From Palsa-1033 sp963735455 (lineage in GTDB: Bacteria; Chloroflexota; Limnocylindria; Limnocylindrales; CSP1-4), in the NCBI GenBank assembly GCA_963735455.1, contig CAVTKZ010000005.1, forward strand, positions 24,471 to 88,470: a stretch of DNA of 64,000 nucleotides. Direction: 5' to 3'. Shown piece after piece: positions 28,011 through 37,539 of this stretch. Under the pieces are notes generated by a model that saw nothing but the letters and a program-made list of their open reading frames with translations, was not told where the DNA came from and ran no database searches. The translations under genes were made by a program, and so were the position numbers. Numbering within the stretch: position 1 is the stretch's first letter; every line of letters begins with the position of its first letter.

Positions 28011-28040
28011 AAAACCGACCTCACGAATGAGTCGGTCGGT
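28011..28040 (-). terminator. intrinsic terminator-like hairpin downstream of the MalT/BTAD regulator
   Basis: On the minus strand, ACCGACC pairs with GGTCGGT around a loop that itself can form CTCA-TTCG-TGAG. A run of four T follows the stem. It lies ~200 bases past the regulator stop and upstream of the peptide gene, so it could end the regulator transcript or act as an attenuator for the peptide/HD-GYP unit. Confidence 0.5.
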
Positions 28041-28112
28041 TGCACCACTCGCTCAGCCTCACCCTAAGTGCCCATTTCAGGTGGAGCTTCAGCGCGTCCG
28101 AACTTAACAGTG

Positions 28113-28138
28113 CTTTCTAGTACGGAGGTACTGGAAAG
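28113..28138. repeat. 11-base-pair hairpin CTTTCTAGTAC / GTACTGGAAAG
   Basis: The two arms pair over 11 positions (one T-G) around a GGAG loop. No T run follows on either strand, so it is not a simple terminator. It could be an operator or an RNA structure in the leader of the peptide/HD-GYP unit. Confidence 0.4.
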
Positions 28139-28236
28139 TTACCGGACTATAGGGAGCCCGCTCTAGACCGGTCAATACGGCACGTTACCTATCCGCTCGT
28201 CGGCCTGGCCAGGGGTCCAGAAACGCAAATGGTGCG

Positions 28237-31200
28237 TCAGATCTCGCTGAGCGGGGGCGCCGTTAGCCCTAGATCCTCCTTGAGGGCGGTCGCGTAGTGG
28301 CGGTATTGCTCCTCGGCCGCTGCATGTGATCCGGTGAGTCGGTAGAGCCGGAGAAGCTGGCGCTCAATTGGCTCGAGTTCGGCTCAACATCCATCGCGCG
28401 TCGACACAGCTCGAATTCCTCGGTCAAACCTCGCGGCGAGCATGTCCTCGCGGACTGCTCCCTCGATGAGGGCGAGATAAGACGCATGGAGGTTGTCCCG
28501 GTAACCGGATGCCCATTCCTCGTATTCGAAATCCAGAGCAAATCGTGCGGTATAGATTCGGCTGACGAGATCGACAGAGGCGCGGCTCGATGACTTTCTT
28601 GCCGTTTCGATTGCACGACGACAGGCTTCGGATTCGGAACTGATCAACTCTGCGTCGAGCCAGATCAGGTCCGTTTCGTGACGTAGATATCCAGGTGAGT
28701 GGTCGTCGACGTAGCGTGGCTCGAAGACCCGTCTGAGGAAGTAGACAGTCTGGTTCAGCGAATTGGATGCGGCCACTGGATCTTGATCAGGCCATAACGC
28801 GTCCACCACCTGATCTCGAGCCGCTGCCATGCCGGGTCGAGTGATGAGATAGCACAGCAGGGCGAGGACTTTTCTTCGGATCATGTCTCCGCCAATCAAT
28901 CGATTCCCGACCCGGACTGACACCCGGCCCAAGTCAGCAATCCGTGCGTGCTCGGCGACGCGCCGCGCGAGAGCCCGCCCTACAAGAGCGGTTCCTTTGG
29001 ATTGTTTGGCGAACTCTCGCAGGCGTCGAACATCATGTGCTTGCCCGACCAATTCGAGCAGCGAGGCCGCCCTTATCTTTGACCTTCGACCCCCATGCTC
29101 GATCGCCGTCCTCAGAGGTTGACGCCAACGTTCAGGGCGAGCCTGGGTCTCCTGGTCCATGATTGCCCGCGTGTACTCGGACTCGTCGAACGATAGATTC
29201 ACGAAGAGCTCAGCCATGGTGGTGACCCATGGACCTATCGCATCGCCGTATCGTCTGAGGACTGACTCCAGCTGCTGATCGCCTCCGAGGGCACCTAAGA
29301 GCAATTCCGCCTGCACTGACGCGCGTGCAGCACCCTGGTGCTCAGCGAGATTAAGTGCGGCACGGACCAGCTCGGATGAGTCTTCGTCCTCCGCGAGGAC
29401 CGCCGCAAACGCCTGGAGAGTCATCACCCGCGCCTTGAAGGCTATGTCGCGATGCGGTCGGTCGACGTCGATTGACCCCAACCTTTGCCGCGCCACGCTA
29501 TACGAGCCCCGTCGGATCTCGAGTTCCGCGAGCGTCGCCGGATACTGATCCCGAAGATCGCTTGGTAGGGAGTCTAGGGTCCCGACCGCCGCAAGAAGGT
29601 CCGCGGCGATTTGCGGGTCGCCATAAGCAAGAAGAATTGAGGCGGCCTCGATTCTCGCCTCGTTCTGTACCAATTCCGAGCTCATCTGTAGCGCGAGATC
29701 TATCTCTTGCTGAGCCCCGTCCATGTGATTCTCGTGGGCTAAGGCCCAAGCGAGCAACAGGCGAGCAGCGCCGATCTCGTGACTTGCCGAGCTCGCGCTT
29801 AACGCGGCGATCGCCGCTTCCGCGGCGCGTCCTGTACTTTCTGGATTGCCTTCAGCGCGCTCGACCTCTCCGATGTTGATCTGCGTGATCCCGAAGTAAT
29901 GCAAGTCACCGCTCTGTCGGTGAACTTCCGACATTTGTCGCAGGAGGACCAGCGGTGGCTCCAGGGGCCCGTCGACGGAAGCCCGCATGAGCTGAACCCA
30001 AGCGCGGCCAATCGCAACTAGTGGCTCGGAGCGGCCGAAGTTACTCAGCTCGTCGCCAACGGTGATTGCGTCTTCGATCTGGCCGACCTGGAAATAGACG
30101 GAAAGTAGGTTCGCGAGGGACTGGTCGAGCATTGCGCTGGGACCGCTTGATCGTTGGGCTGCGACGGCCGACTCGGCCAGGCGGACGGCTTCCGCAGGGC
30201 GATCGCGGGCCAGTTCCATCCGGGACAGGACGATGTCGAAGATCGGTCGCGTGCGGCCGTCGGGGAGGCGGTCGATGAACGATTCGGCGATCGCGAAGTC
30301 GCCGCCGGCCATGATCGAGGGCACGGACGCCTCGACCAGGCGATGGAGATCGTCGATGTCGCCGGCCTCGGCGAAGTGATGGGCGGCCAGGCGCCAATCC
30401 GCCGCCTCAGCGTGGCGGGCGATGAGTCGGTGCAGCCGGACGACCTCCTCATCGCCGAAGTCCCGACGCAGCCGGGCTTCGAGGAATTCCTGGACGAGAG
30501 GGTGATACCGACGACCACCCCCATGCGTATCGGAGCGGCGGCTCAGGAGGCCGAGGCGCTCGGACTCCGCGACTTGCCGGCCGGCTTCCAGATCGTCGAT
30601 CTCGGAGATCACCGCAGCCAGCTTTGGGAAGACCGATTGGAGCAGTGAAGTGCGCATCAGGAAGAGCTGAAGCGCGGCGTCGAGATCGCCGACGACCTCT
30701 TCGGCCAGGTAGTCGTGCAGGTCCCCCGCGGCGCCGGTCAGTCCCGAAATGAATTCCCGGGTCTCGGCCGATGAGCGATTCCGGAGCGCCGACTGGACGA
30801 GTTGAAGGCATGCTGCCCAACCATCGGTGTGCCGGGCGACATCGGCGAGCAGGTCCTGGTCAAGGTTCCGACCGTAGGTCTCGCGGAAGAGTCGGTCAGA
30901 TTCGGTTTGGTCGAAGCGCAGGTCATCGGTCCGCAGCTCGGCGACGGATCCGGTCGAGCGCAGCTTGGCCAAGGCCAGGCTCGGTTGTCGTCGGCCGGCG
31001 AAGACGATCGTCAGGCGATCCGGGGCGTGGCTGACAAAGTCATTCAGGATCTCGCGGATCTCGGCAACGTCGTCGATCTGGTGGTAGTCGTCGAGAATCA
31101 GGAGCGCCCCGCCACTGGGTGTGAACGCTCCAAAGTCGGCCACGAGCCCGGCAACGATGGCCTCACGAGTCGGGGCCTCTTGGCCGCCGGGACGATCGAG

Positions 31201-31734
31201 GAGGCGCGCCGTCTCCATCCCGAATTCGGGATCGACCTCTCGTCCAGCTGCAATCAGATACCTGACCAGGCTCAGCCAGCTCCGGTCGTTCTCGTCGATC
31301 CGGTACCACAGGACGCGGCGTCGGGTGCGTCGAGAGAAGTCGGCCAGCAGCGTGGTCTTGCCGTAGCCGGCCTCGGCGGTGACCAGGATCACCTTCGACT
31401 CGGCCTGGGAAGTCAGCCAGTCGAGCAACCGGTCGCGCTGGAGGGTTTCGGCCCGCAGCGCCGGACGCTGGACTTTCGCCGCCTGAAGCGGGAATTCCGA
31501 CACACCTTCCCCCGACCGATCCGGTGGGGAAGCCGGAGACGTCCGCCCCGGACCGACTGGAACCGGGACTTGTCCGCTGGACGGCGGTTGGGCTGCCCGG
31601 TGAGTGCCGAACGATAGGGACGCCGACGTGCGCCTGTCAACGTACGGGAAGCTGGCCTCGGCACTGCTCGACGCGGCCGAGCGGCGGGGCTGCTCGCTGC
31701 GGGTCTCGTCGCGTGGAAGGGCCATGACGGCCAT
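28237..31734 (-). CDS. MalT-like STAND ATPase with C-terminal winged-helix and BTAD domains, +1 frameshifts near the 3' end
   Basis: A ~1165-residue cytoplasmic regulator. After a disordered N-terminus (~1-85) comes an NTPase with TAEAGYGKTTLLADF (Walker A, ~residue 120) and GGALLILDDYHQIDD (Walker B, ~210). A winged-helix/TPR region follows (residues ~330-850), then an OmpR-type winged helix (RKVLALLCYLITRPG, ALWPDQDPVAASNSLNQTVY) and a BTAD domain. The open frame stops at 28384 within the BTAD. Removing three G near 28.42, 28.40 and 28.39 kb restores EPTQPIERQLLRLYRLTG and a natural end at the TGA at 28237. The 3' half is clearly lower in GC than the 5' half. Targets are unknown. Confidence 0.82.
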
Positions 31735-31773
31735 GGTGGCCGGCGCTCCTCACCGGCCGATTAGCTGCGCGCG

Positions 31774-31977
31774 TCAGCCCTCGTATTCGAAGCCGATCTT
31801 GACCTCAACCCGGTATTCGACGATCTCGCCGTTCTCGACGACAGCAGTCGACTTCACGACGTCGACGGTCTGGATGTTACGCACCGTCTTGGAGGCCGTG
31901 GCGACCGCCTGGCGGGCGGCGTCGCTCCACGAGCGCGGACTGGTCCCGACCATTTCCCGAATGATGATCACGCCCAT
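31774..31977 (-). CDS. dodecin (flavin-binding dodecamer)
   Basis: A 67-residue protein, the usual dodecin size, which assembles into a hollow dodecamer storing riboflavin or FMN in the cytoplasm. It shows the family core SWSDAARQAVATASKTVRNI, with the Trp that stacks on the flavin, and VEYRVEVKIGFEYEG. The ATG at 31977 is chosen over one seven codons upstream because GGAGGAG lies eight bases before it. It lies 39 bases past the 5' end of the MalT/BTAD gene, on the same strand. Confidence 0.93.
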   Translation of the reverse strand: MGVIIIREMVGTSPRSWSDAARQAVATASKTVRNIQTVDVVKSTAVVENGEIVEYRVEVKIGFEYEG

Positions 31978-32082
31978 GGGTGGTTCTCCTCCGGCCATGC
32001 CAACCCTGCCAGTCTAGTCGCGGGAATCGAGAAGCCGGCCTCCACGACCGGCTCCTCTGGAGTTCGATGGATAGATGATCGA

Positions 32083-32391
32083 TCAGACCGGGCTGGCGCT
32101 GCTCACTTCGCGGGCGGCTTGCACCTTGTCATAGCACGAGCTGCAGTAGATCGGCCGGTCGTTGCGTGGGGCAAACGGTACGATCGCCTGGCCACCGCAG
32201 GTGCCGCACACCGCTGCGTGGAACTCGCGTGGCCCTCCGATCACGCGCGCCCGTTTGGCGGCGGCCCGACATGACAGGCAGCGTTGGGGATCGTTCAGCA
32301 ATCCCTTGGACTGGAAGAAGGTCTGCTCGCCGGCGGAGAAGATGAACTCCTCCGAGCAGTCGCGGCAGACAAGCGTACGGTCCTGTAACAC
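32083..32391 (-). CDS. double zinc-ribbon protein
   Basis: A 102-residue protein with two CxxC...CxxC modules. The first, LVCRDCSEEFIFSAGEQTFF, ends in RCLSCRAAAKRAR (zf-trcl type). The second, AVCGTCGGQAIVPFAPRNDR, ends in PIYCSSCYDKV. This pairing is common in Chloroflexota and Firmicutes as small proteins of unknown role, possibly nucleic-acid binding. The first residues read MLQDRTL. It is transcribed toward dodecin with ~105 bases between them. Confidence 0.85.
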   Translation of the reverse strand: MLQDRTLVCRDCSEEFIFSAGEQTFFQSKGLLNDPQRCLSCRAAAKRARVIGGPREFHAAVCGTCGGQAIVPFAPRNDRPIYCSSCYDKVQAAREVSSASPV

Positions 32392-32635
32392 CCTGATCCT
32401 GGCCCTCCTACGCCATGAGCGAGGGATGAACTGAGAGCCCGTCCTGGGGGTTGGACGGACGACGGATCGGGCGTTGTCGCGCGCTCGGTTCGCGACCGGC
32501 CTGCTGGGGGTCGGACTCTTAGAACCGGGACAATACGCGTCTCGTCAAGAGACGACCAGCCTCGAATCTCGGAGACGCGCACGACCTCCCGCACGAGACT
32601 CGCAGCGAATCGCGAGCGCCGGGTGGTGACAGGGT

Positions 32636-32661
32636 GCAAAACGGTGCCAGCGCGCACCGTT
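32636..32661 (-). terminator. intrinsic terminator of dnaB
   Basis: On the minus strand, AACGGTGC pairs with GCACCGTT over eight base pairs around a six-base loop. The stem runs into TTTT, 16-41 bases past the dnaB stop. Confidence 0.7.
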
Positions 32662-32676
32662 CTGGGTACCTGATTC

Positions 32677-34029
32677 CTAGTCGGCGACGGTCGCGTAACG
32701 CTCGCCGGCGTAGCTCACGAAGCGTGTCTGGGTCTTCTTGAACCAGAGCTTGATCTCGCCGGTAGGCCCGTTGCGGTGCTTGGCCAGCTTGAGGTTGATC
32801 ACCTCGCCGTCGGCTTCCTGGTCCTCGCCGGCCCGATCCTTCTCGCGCCACAGGAACATCACCAGGTCAGCGTCCTGCTCGATCGCACCCGACTCGCGCA
32901 GGTCCGACAGGCGCGGCTCGCGGGACTCGCGCATCTCCGGCTGGCGCGACAGCTGGGACAGGGCGATGACCGGCACCGACAGCTCGCGGGCCAGGGCCTT
33001 GAGCCCGCGCGAGATCTCGGACACCTCCTGGACCCGGTTTGCATCGCGGTTCTGGGTGGTCGCCTGCATCAGCTGGAGGTAGTCGACGACGATCAGGTCC
33101 AGGCCGGCCTCAGCCTGCAGCCGGCGGGCCTTGGTCCGGAGCTCCATGGCGCTGATGTTCGGCGTGTCATCGATGTAGATCGGGGCGGCCGACAGCGAGT
33201 TCATCGCCGGCGCGATCCGGGCGAAGTCCATTTCCTCCAGGAAGCCGCTGCGCAGGCGCTGCGAGTCGATGTTGGCGACGCTCGAGAGGAGCCGCAGGAC
33301 CAGCTGCTCCTTGCTCATCTCGAGGCTGAACACGCCCACGCTCCGGCCGTCCCGGACGGCGGCATGCTCGGCAATGTTCAAGGCGAAGCTCGTCTTGCCC
33401 ACGCTCGGCCGGGCGGCCAGCACGACCAGGTCACTCTTCTGGAGCCCGGTGGTCAGGGCGTCGAGGTCGGCGAAGCCGGTCCGCACGCCGCTGATCTCGC
33501 CCCGGTGGGCGTGGAGATAGTCAAGCCGGTCGTAGGCGTCGTGGAGGAGTGAGTTGAGCTTGCTGAAGCCGGTTTCGATCCGGCGCTGGCTGACGCTGAA
33601 CAGCTCGCTCTCGGCCCGATCGATCGCCTCCTGGATCTCGGCCGGATCCTCGTAACCGATCCCGGCGATCTTGCCGGCGGCGGCGATCAGGTTACGCAGG
33701 ACGGCCTTGCGTTCGACGATCCGCGCGTACTGGACGGCATGGACCGCGGTTGGCGTCTGGTTCGAGAGGCTGGCCAGGTACGACCGGCCGCCGATCGGAT
33801 CGAGCTGCTCCTTGCGTTCGAGGGCCTCGGCAACCGTCACGATGTCGACCGGCTCGCGTCGCTCGAACAGGTCCAGCATCGCCGTGTAGATCGTTCCGTT
33901 GGCCTGCCGGTAGAAGTCGTCCGCGCGCAGGAACTCGGCGATCTCGACGATCGCGTCCCGGTCGATCAGGATCGAGCCGAGCACGGACTGCTCGGCTTCG
34001 AGGCTTTGCGGCGGCAGTCGGTCGATCAA
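32677..34029 (-). CDS. dnaB: replicative DNA helicase
   Basis: A 450-residue DnaB. The N-terminal primase-interaction domain opens with LPPQSLEAEQSVLGSILIDR. The RecA-like motor has LVVLAARPSVGKTSFALNIA (Walker A), LDLIVVDYLQLM (Walker B) and the arginine-finger region. The end is FKKTQTRFVSYAGERY, and length is normal. The start is TTG; one G removed after GATC at ~34024 would instead join a GTG at 34036, so the first few residues are uncertain. In many bacteria rplI neighbours dnaB; here rplI lies 1.5 kb away on the other strand. Confidence 0.95.
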   Translation of the reverse strand: MIDRLPPQSLEAEQSVLGSILIDRDAIVEIAEFLRADDFYRQANGTIYTAMLDLFERREPVDIVTVAEALERKEQLDPIGGRSYLASLSNQTPTAVHAVQYARIVERKAVLRNLIAAAGKIAGIGYEDPAEIQEAIDRAESELFSVSQRRIETGFSKLNSLLHDAYDRLDYLHAHRGEISGVRTGFADLDALTTGLQKSDLVVLAARPSVGKTSFALNIAEHAAVRDGRSVGVFSLEMSKEQLVLRLLSSVANIDSQRLRSGFLEEMDFARIAPAMNSLSAAPIYIDDTPNISAMELRTKARRLQAEAGLDLIVVDYLQLMQATTQNRDANRVQEVSEISRGLKALARELSVPVIALSQLSRQPEMRESREPRLSDLRESGAIEQDADLVMFLWREKDRAGEDQEADGEVINLKLAKHRNGPTGEIKLWFKKTQTRFVSYAGERYATVAD

Positions 34030-34238
34030 GGCGCACCCAGATTGCGGGAGGGCCGTGACAGCTTGGGCGTCACGGTTTGGCCGGCGAGGAAGGCCCTATG
34101 GTCGTCCGGGAGGCGACCGATCCGATCAACGAATCGCCTGGCCGGACCGTGCGTCGTCCACCAAAGCGGAGCGCTGGTTGACAGGATGTGGATGGCGCTG
34201 TGGACGACTTCCCGCCCGGGTGCCCGAGTTGCGACGCC

Positions 34239-34889
34239 TCAGTCGAGGCGGCGGATCACCCCGATGAGCTTGCCCTGGATCAGGACGTTGTCGTAGAACA
34301 TCGGCGCGTATTCCTGGTTCGCCGGCTGAAGGCGGATCCGGCCCGACTCCTTGAAGAACCGCTTGAGGGTCACCGCGTTCTCTTCGACTTGCGCGACCAC
34401 GATGTCGCCATTGCGCGCCGTTGACTGCGGCCGGATCACGACGAAGTCGCCGTCGGCGATGTGGGCGTCGATCATCGAATCGCCACGGACGCGCAGGACG
34501 TAGGCATCGCCGCTCGGGGCGAGCATCTCCGGGACGGCCATCGTCTCGTCGGCGCGCTGGTACGCCTCGATCGGGCCGCCGGCCGCGATCTCACCGATGA
34601 TCGGCAGGAGGTGCGACTCGGTGGCGGCGCTCTGGGGGGTCAGCTCGCTCGACAGGCCAAGTTGCAGAGCTGCGGTCGGCGTCAGGCGAATCGACCTAGC
34701 CTGTCCGGCCCCGCGCTCCAGGTAGCCCTCGCGCTCGAGGATCTGGAGGTGGTGGTGGACCGCCGATGTCGAGGCCAGGTTCACGGCCAGGGCGATCTCA
34801 CGGACGGACGGCGGCACGCCGCGTGCCCGCAGCGTTGCGGCGATGTAGTCGATGATCTTGAGCTTGCGTTCCGCGTCGTGCTTGGTCAT
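34239..34889 (-). CDS. lexA: LexA SOS repressor
   Basis: A 216-residue repressor with an N-terminal winged helix (GVPPSVREIALAVNLASTSAV) and a C-terminal self-cleaving domain. The cleavage site is Ala-Gly in GEIAAGGPIEA. The catalytic Ser is in VRGDSMIDAHI and the Lys in ENAVTLKRFF. RecA filaments trigger autocleavage, which derepresses the SOS genes. The ATG at 34889 is preferred over one five codons upstream because of the well-spaced GGAGG. The gene has its own LexA box, and the same box is upstream of the DUF6504 gene at 37540. Confidence 0.95.
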   Translation of the reverse strand: MTKHDAERKLKIIDYIAATLRARGVPPSVREIALAVNLASTSAVHHHLQILEREGYLERGAGQARSIRLTPTAALQLGLSSELTPQSAATESHLLPIIGEIAAGGPIEAYQRADETMAVPEMLAPSGDAYVLRVRGDSMIDAHIADGDFVVIRPQSTARNGDIVVAQVEENAVTLKRFFKESGRIRLQPANQEYAPMFYDNVLIQGKLIGVIRRLD

Positions 34890-34909
34890 CCGACCTCCGT
34901 TCATTGAGC

Positions 34910-34938
34910 ACGGTACAGAACGGACGTTCGATTGTCAA
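34910..34938 (-). promoter_or_regulatory. lexA promoter with LexA box inside the spacer
   Basis: On the minus strand: TTGACA (34933-34938), a 17-base spacer holding CGAACGTCCGTTC (34918-34930), then TACCGT (34910-34915). LexA bound here would block RNA polymerase directly, giving autoregulation. Confidence 0.8.
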
Positions 34939-35091
34939 CCCGGTTTCGGCGTGATTCGGGGGCACCATTCCTGGGTGGGTGACCGAGCCAGGTTTGCCTC
35001 GTCGAGCGCCGCTGGTAGACTGCGCTGTCCCGGAACCGGTGGGCCGCCAGGCCACCGTTCCGTCCGATCGACCTGGGAGGCACAGGCAGGC

Positions 35092-35604
35092 ATGGCACGC
35101 AAGCAGGGCAAGGGACGAGGCTCCGGCTCCGGCCGGGCGCTGGGTCGCGTGCTGAGCATGACCGCCTTCCTGCCGGTTGCCAGCCGGGCCCCGATCTACG
35201 CCCGCCTCATCTGGGCATTGCTCCGTGATGAGCGGACGCCGATGACCCGCAAGGTCCTCCTCGGCGGCGCGCTGGGCTACCTGATCCTGCCGGCCGACCT
35301 GGTCCCAGATCGCATCCCGCTGATCGGCGGTCTCGATGACCTGGTCGTGGTGGTCCTGGCGGTGGACCTGTTCCTCGACGGTGTCCCCAGCGAAGTCCTC
35401 GTCGAGAAGCTCGACGAGCTGGGCATTGAGCGCGGTGCTTTCGATCGGGACGTCGCCCAAATTCGACGATTGATGCCGGCCCCGATCCGGCGGGCGATTC
35501 GCCGGGTCCCGCAGGCCATCGGCATGGGTGCCGACGCCCTGCGTTCGACCGGAATCGGACCGCGGGTCCGGGAATGGATCTCCAAGGAGGGTTCGCTCGC
35601 GTGA
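35092..35604 (+). CDS. DUF1232 (YkvA-like) membrane-associated protein
   Basis: A 170-residue protein. After a basic N-terminus, residues ~40-100 form the DUF1232 core with KVLLGGALGYLILPADLVPD and the family signature of two hydrophobic helices joined by LVPDRIPLIGGLDDLVVVVL. The rest is a charged helical tail. The function of the family is unknown. The ATG is chosen because GGGAGG lies 14-19 bases upstream and the longer open frame adds only non-conserved residues. The stop overlaps the GTG of rplI (GTGA), so the two are translated together. Confidence 0.85.
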   Translation: MARKQGKGRGSGSGRALGRVLSMTAFLPVASRAPIYARLIWALLRDERTPMTRKVLLGGALGYLILPADLVPDRIPLIGGLDDLVVVVLAVDLFLDGVPSEVLVEKLDELGIERGAFDRDVAQIRRLMPAPIRRAIRRVPQAIGMGADALRSTGIGPRVREWISKEGSLA

Positions 35605-36047
35605 AGGTCATCCTGACGGCCGATGTCGCCGCGCTCGGCAAGAGTGGCGAGATGAAGGCGGTGGCCGACGGCTACGCGCTCAACTTCCTGATCCCGCAGA
35701 AGCTGGCCGTACCCGCCGCCGGTGGCGCCTATCGCGCCTGGCAGCACGACATCGCCAGCCGCGAGGACAAGCGCAAGCGCGAGCGCGAGGAAGCCGAGAT
35801 CAACGCCAACCGGATCGGCGGGACCACCCTGACGATGGGCGTCAAGGTCGGTGACGGCGGCAAGCTATACGGCTCGATCACGGCCAAGGACATCGCCGAC
35901 GCGCTCGCTCGGCGGGGGATCGACGTCGATCGCCACAAGATCGACCTTGAGGAGCCGCTCAGGTCGCTAGGCACCTACAAGGTCGCGATCCGGGTCCTGG
36001 CCGGGATGACTCCCGAAGTCACCGTGGTGGTCGAACCGAAGGGTTAA
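35601..36047 (+). CDS. rplI: 50S ribosomal protein L9
   Basis: A 148-residue protein with the L9 layout: N-terminal RNA-binding domain (MKVILTADVAALGKSGEMKA, GYALNFLIPQKLAVPA), a long charged connecting helix (~residues 50-72) and a C-terminal domain (GGKLYGSITAKDIADAL, YKVAIRVLAGMTPEVTVVV). It binds 23S rRNA at the base of the L1 stalk. It starts with GTG overlapping the DUF1232 stop. Confidence 0.97.
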   Translation: MKVILTADVAALGKSGEMKAVADGYALNFLIPQKLAVPAAGGAYRAWQHDIASREDKRKREREEAEINANRIGGTTLTMGVKVGDGGKLYGSITAKDIADALARRGIDVDRHKIDLEEPLRSLGTYKVAIRVLAGMTPEVTVVVEPKG

Positions 36048-36084
36048 GCCTGCGGCCCGCGGCGGGCCCCTTGGCCGGGTGGCG

Positions 36085-36090
36085 CATCAT
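36085..36090 (+). promoter_or_regulatory. -10-like hexamer before dinB
   Basis: CATCAT lies six bases before the GTG at 36097, the same geometry as the TANNNT sites elsewhere but with C at the first position. No LexA box is visible here. Confidence 0.3.
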
Positions 36091-36096
36091 CGCCCG

Positions 36097-37347
36097 GTGA
36101 CCGAGCGGACGATCCTGCACGTCGATCTCGACGCCTTCTTCGCGGCCGTCGAGCAGCGCGACCGACCCGAGTTGCGCGGCCGACCGGTGGTCGTCGGGGG
36201 CGGGACGCCCGACCAGCGCGGCGTGGTCTCGGCCGCCAGCTACGAGGCCCGCCGCTACGGGATCCACTCGGCGATGCCCCTGCGGACCGCCGGCGCACTG
36301 TGTCCCGACGCGGTCTTCCTGCCGGTTGACGGACGCAAGTACCAGGCTGTCAGCCGCGAGGTGATGACGATCCTGCGCCGCTACACCCCGCTCGTCGAGC
36401 CGATCTCGATCGACGAAGCGTTCCTCGACGTGACCGCCTCGCGGGCCCTCTTTGGCGACGGGCCGCAGATCGGCCGGGCGATCCGGGCAGCGATCCTGGC
36501 CGAGGTGCAGCTGACCGCGTCGGTCGGTGTCGCGAGCACGAAGCTCGTGGCCAAGATCGCCTCGGACCTGCGCAAGCCGGATGCCCTGGTCGTGGTCGAG
36601 CCGGGCTCCGAGGCGATCTTCCTGGCGCCGCTCCCGATCCAGCGCCTGTGGGGCGTCGGTGAACGGACTGCCGCCGCGTTGGCCGAGCTCGGGGTCACCA
36701 CGATGGGCCAGCTGGCCGGCCTGCCGGCGGACCTCCTCGTCCGCCGTTTCGGACGCCACGGCGCGACCCTGGCCGATCGAGCCCGAGGCATCGATGACGA
36801 CCCGGTAGGAGACGGCGCGGCGGTCAAGTCGATCTCCCACGAGCACACGTTTGACGTCGATACGAATGACCCGGCCCTGATCGACAAGACGCTCCTGGCG
36901 ATGGCCGACGGGGTGGCCAGCCGGCTGCGTTCGGCCGGGCTGCGCGCCGCGACCGTCCATGTCAAGGTCCGCGACTCAGCCTTCCGGACGATCACCCGTC
37001 AGCGGACCCTGGTCGAGCCGACCGATCTCGCCGAGCCGATCTGGAAGACTGCCCTCGAGCTGGCCCGGCCGGAGCTGCGCGGGATCCATGTCCGCCTGCT
37101 GGGCGTCGGCACGTCGGGCTTCGCCGACCGTGAGCAGCTGACCCTCTTCGAGGAGGAGGCCGCGGGCGAGGGCGGCCGGCGACGGAAGGCGACCGAGGCC
37201 GCCGATGCCGTCCGCCGGCGCTTTGGCGATCGGGCCGTCACTCGGGCCCGGCTGCTCGGGTCCGGCCTGCCGGCACCGTTCGAGCGCGACCCGATGAAGC
37301 CAATCGAACGACGGACGGGGATGAACGACGCCAACCCCGAGCGCTGA
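36097..37347 (+). CDS. dinB: DNA polymerase IV (Y family)
   Basis: A 416-residue translesion polymerase. The palm metal ligands are in ILHVDLDAFFAAVEQ and SIDEAFLDVT. GVASTKLVAKIASDLRKPDA, a helix-hairpin-helix thumb (LWGVGERTAAALAELGV) and the little-finger domain follow (KSISHEHTFDVDT, RGIHVRLLGVG). The ending lacks a clear sliding-clamp motif. GTG 36097 is preferred over GTG 36079 because it gives the usual short N-terminus before the first strand. The following SOS-controlled DUF6504 gene makes a DNA-damage role likely, although dinB itself shows no LexA box. Confidence 0.93.
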   Translation: MTERTILHVDLDAFFAAVEQRDRPELRGRPVVVGGGTPDQRGVVSAASYEARRYGIHSAMPLRTAGALCPDAVFLPVDGRKYQAVSREVMTILRRYTPLVEPISIDEAFLDVTASRALFGDGPQIGRAIRAAILAEVQLTASVGVASTKLVAKIASDLRKPDALVVVEPGSEAIFLAPLPIQRLWGVGERTAAALAELGVTTMGQLAGLPADLLVRRFGRHGATLADRARGIDDDPVGDGAAVKSISHEHTFDVDTNDPALIDKTLLAMADGVASRLRSAGLRAATVHVKVRDSAFRTITRQRTLVEPTDLAEPIWKTALELARPELRGIHVRLLGVGTSGFADREQLTLFEEEAAGEGGRRRKATEAADAVRRRFGDRAVTRARLLGSGLPAPFERDPMKPIERRTGMNDANPER

Positions 37348-37430
37348 GCGCCGGCTCAACTGCCCGCAGCTGCCGCAACGGCTGTGTCAGCCAAGCTGTC
37401 ACAGGAGCGGCCAATTCTTCGCATAGCCTC

Positions 37431-37460
37431 TTGACATCGAACACTTGTTCGATCTAGTCT
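37431..37460 (+). promoter_or_regulatory. SOS promoter: LexA box nested between -35 and -10
   Basis: TTGACA (37431-37436), an 18-base spacer holding the perfect palindrome TCGAACACTTGTTCGA (37437-37452), then TAGTCT (37455-37460). The arrangement is the same as at lexA. Confidence 0.85.
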
Positions 37461-37539
37461 CGAGCCATACCGAACACCCGTTCTGGACGCGAAGACAGGT
37501 TTGGGCCCGCCTCAAGGGGTCCGGGAAAGGAGTGGACCA

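Larger units (their letters stand above)
27763..28236. other. 474-base region between HD-GYP gene and regulator: peptide gene, palindrome and several hairpins
   Basis: This stretch is less GC-rich than the rest of the window. On the minus strand it contains, in transcription order: the hairpin at 28113-28138, the terminator-like hairpin at 28011-28040, the 39-codon peptide gene, the TAGGAC-N4-GTCCTA palindrome, and two further short inverted repeats (TCCGGG/CCCGGA at 27804-27820 and AGGCA/TGCCT at 27776-27788). I compared it with the c-di-GMP riboswitch consensus from memory and saw no match. Confidence 0.5.

Noticed and set aside
27763..28236. c-di-GMP riboswitch upstream of the HD-GYP gene
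   Set aside because: Hairpins are present, but I could not find the conserved GEMM-I core segments. A covariance search would settle it.
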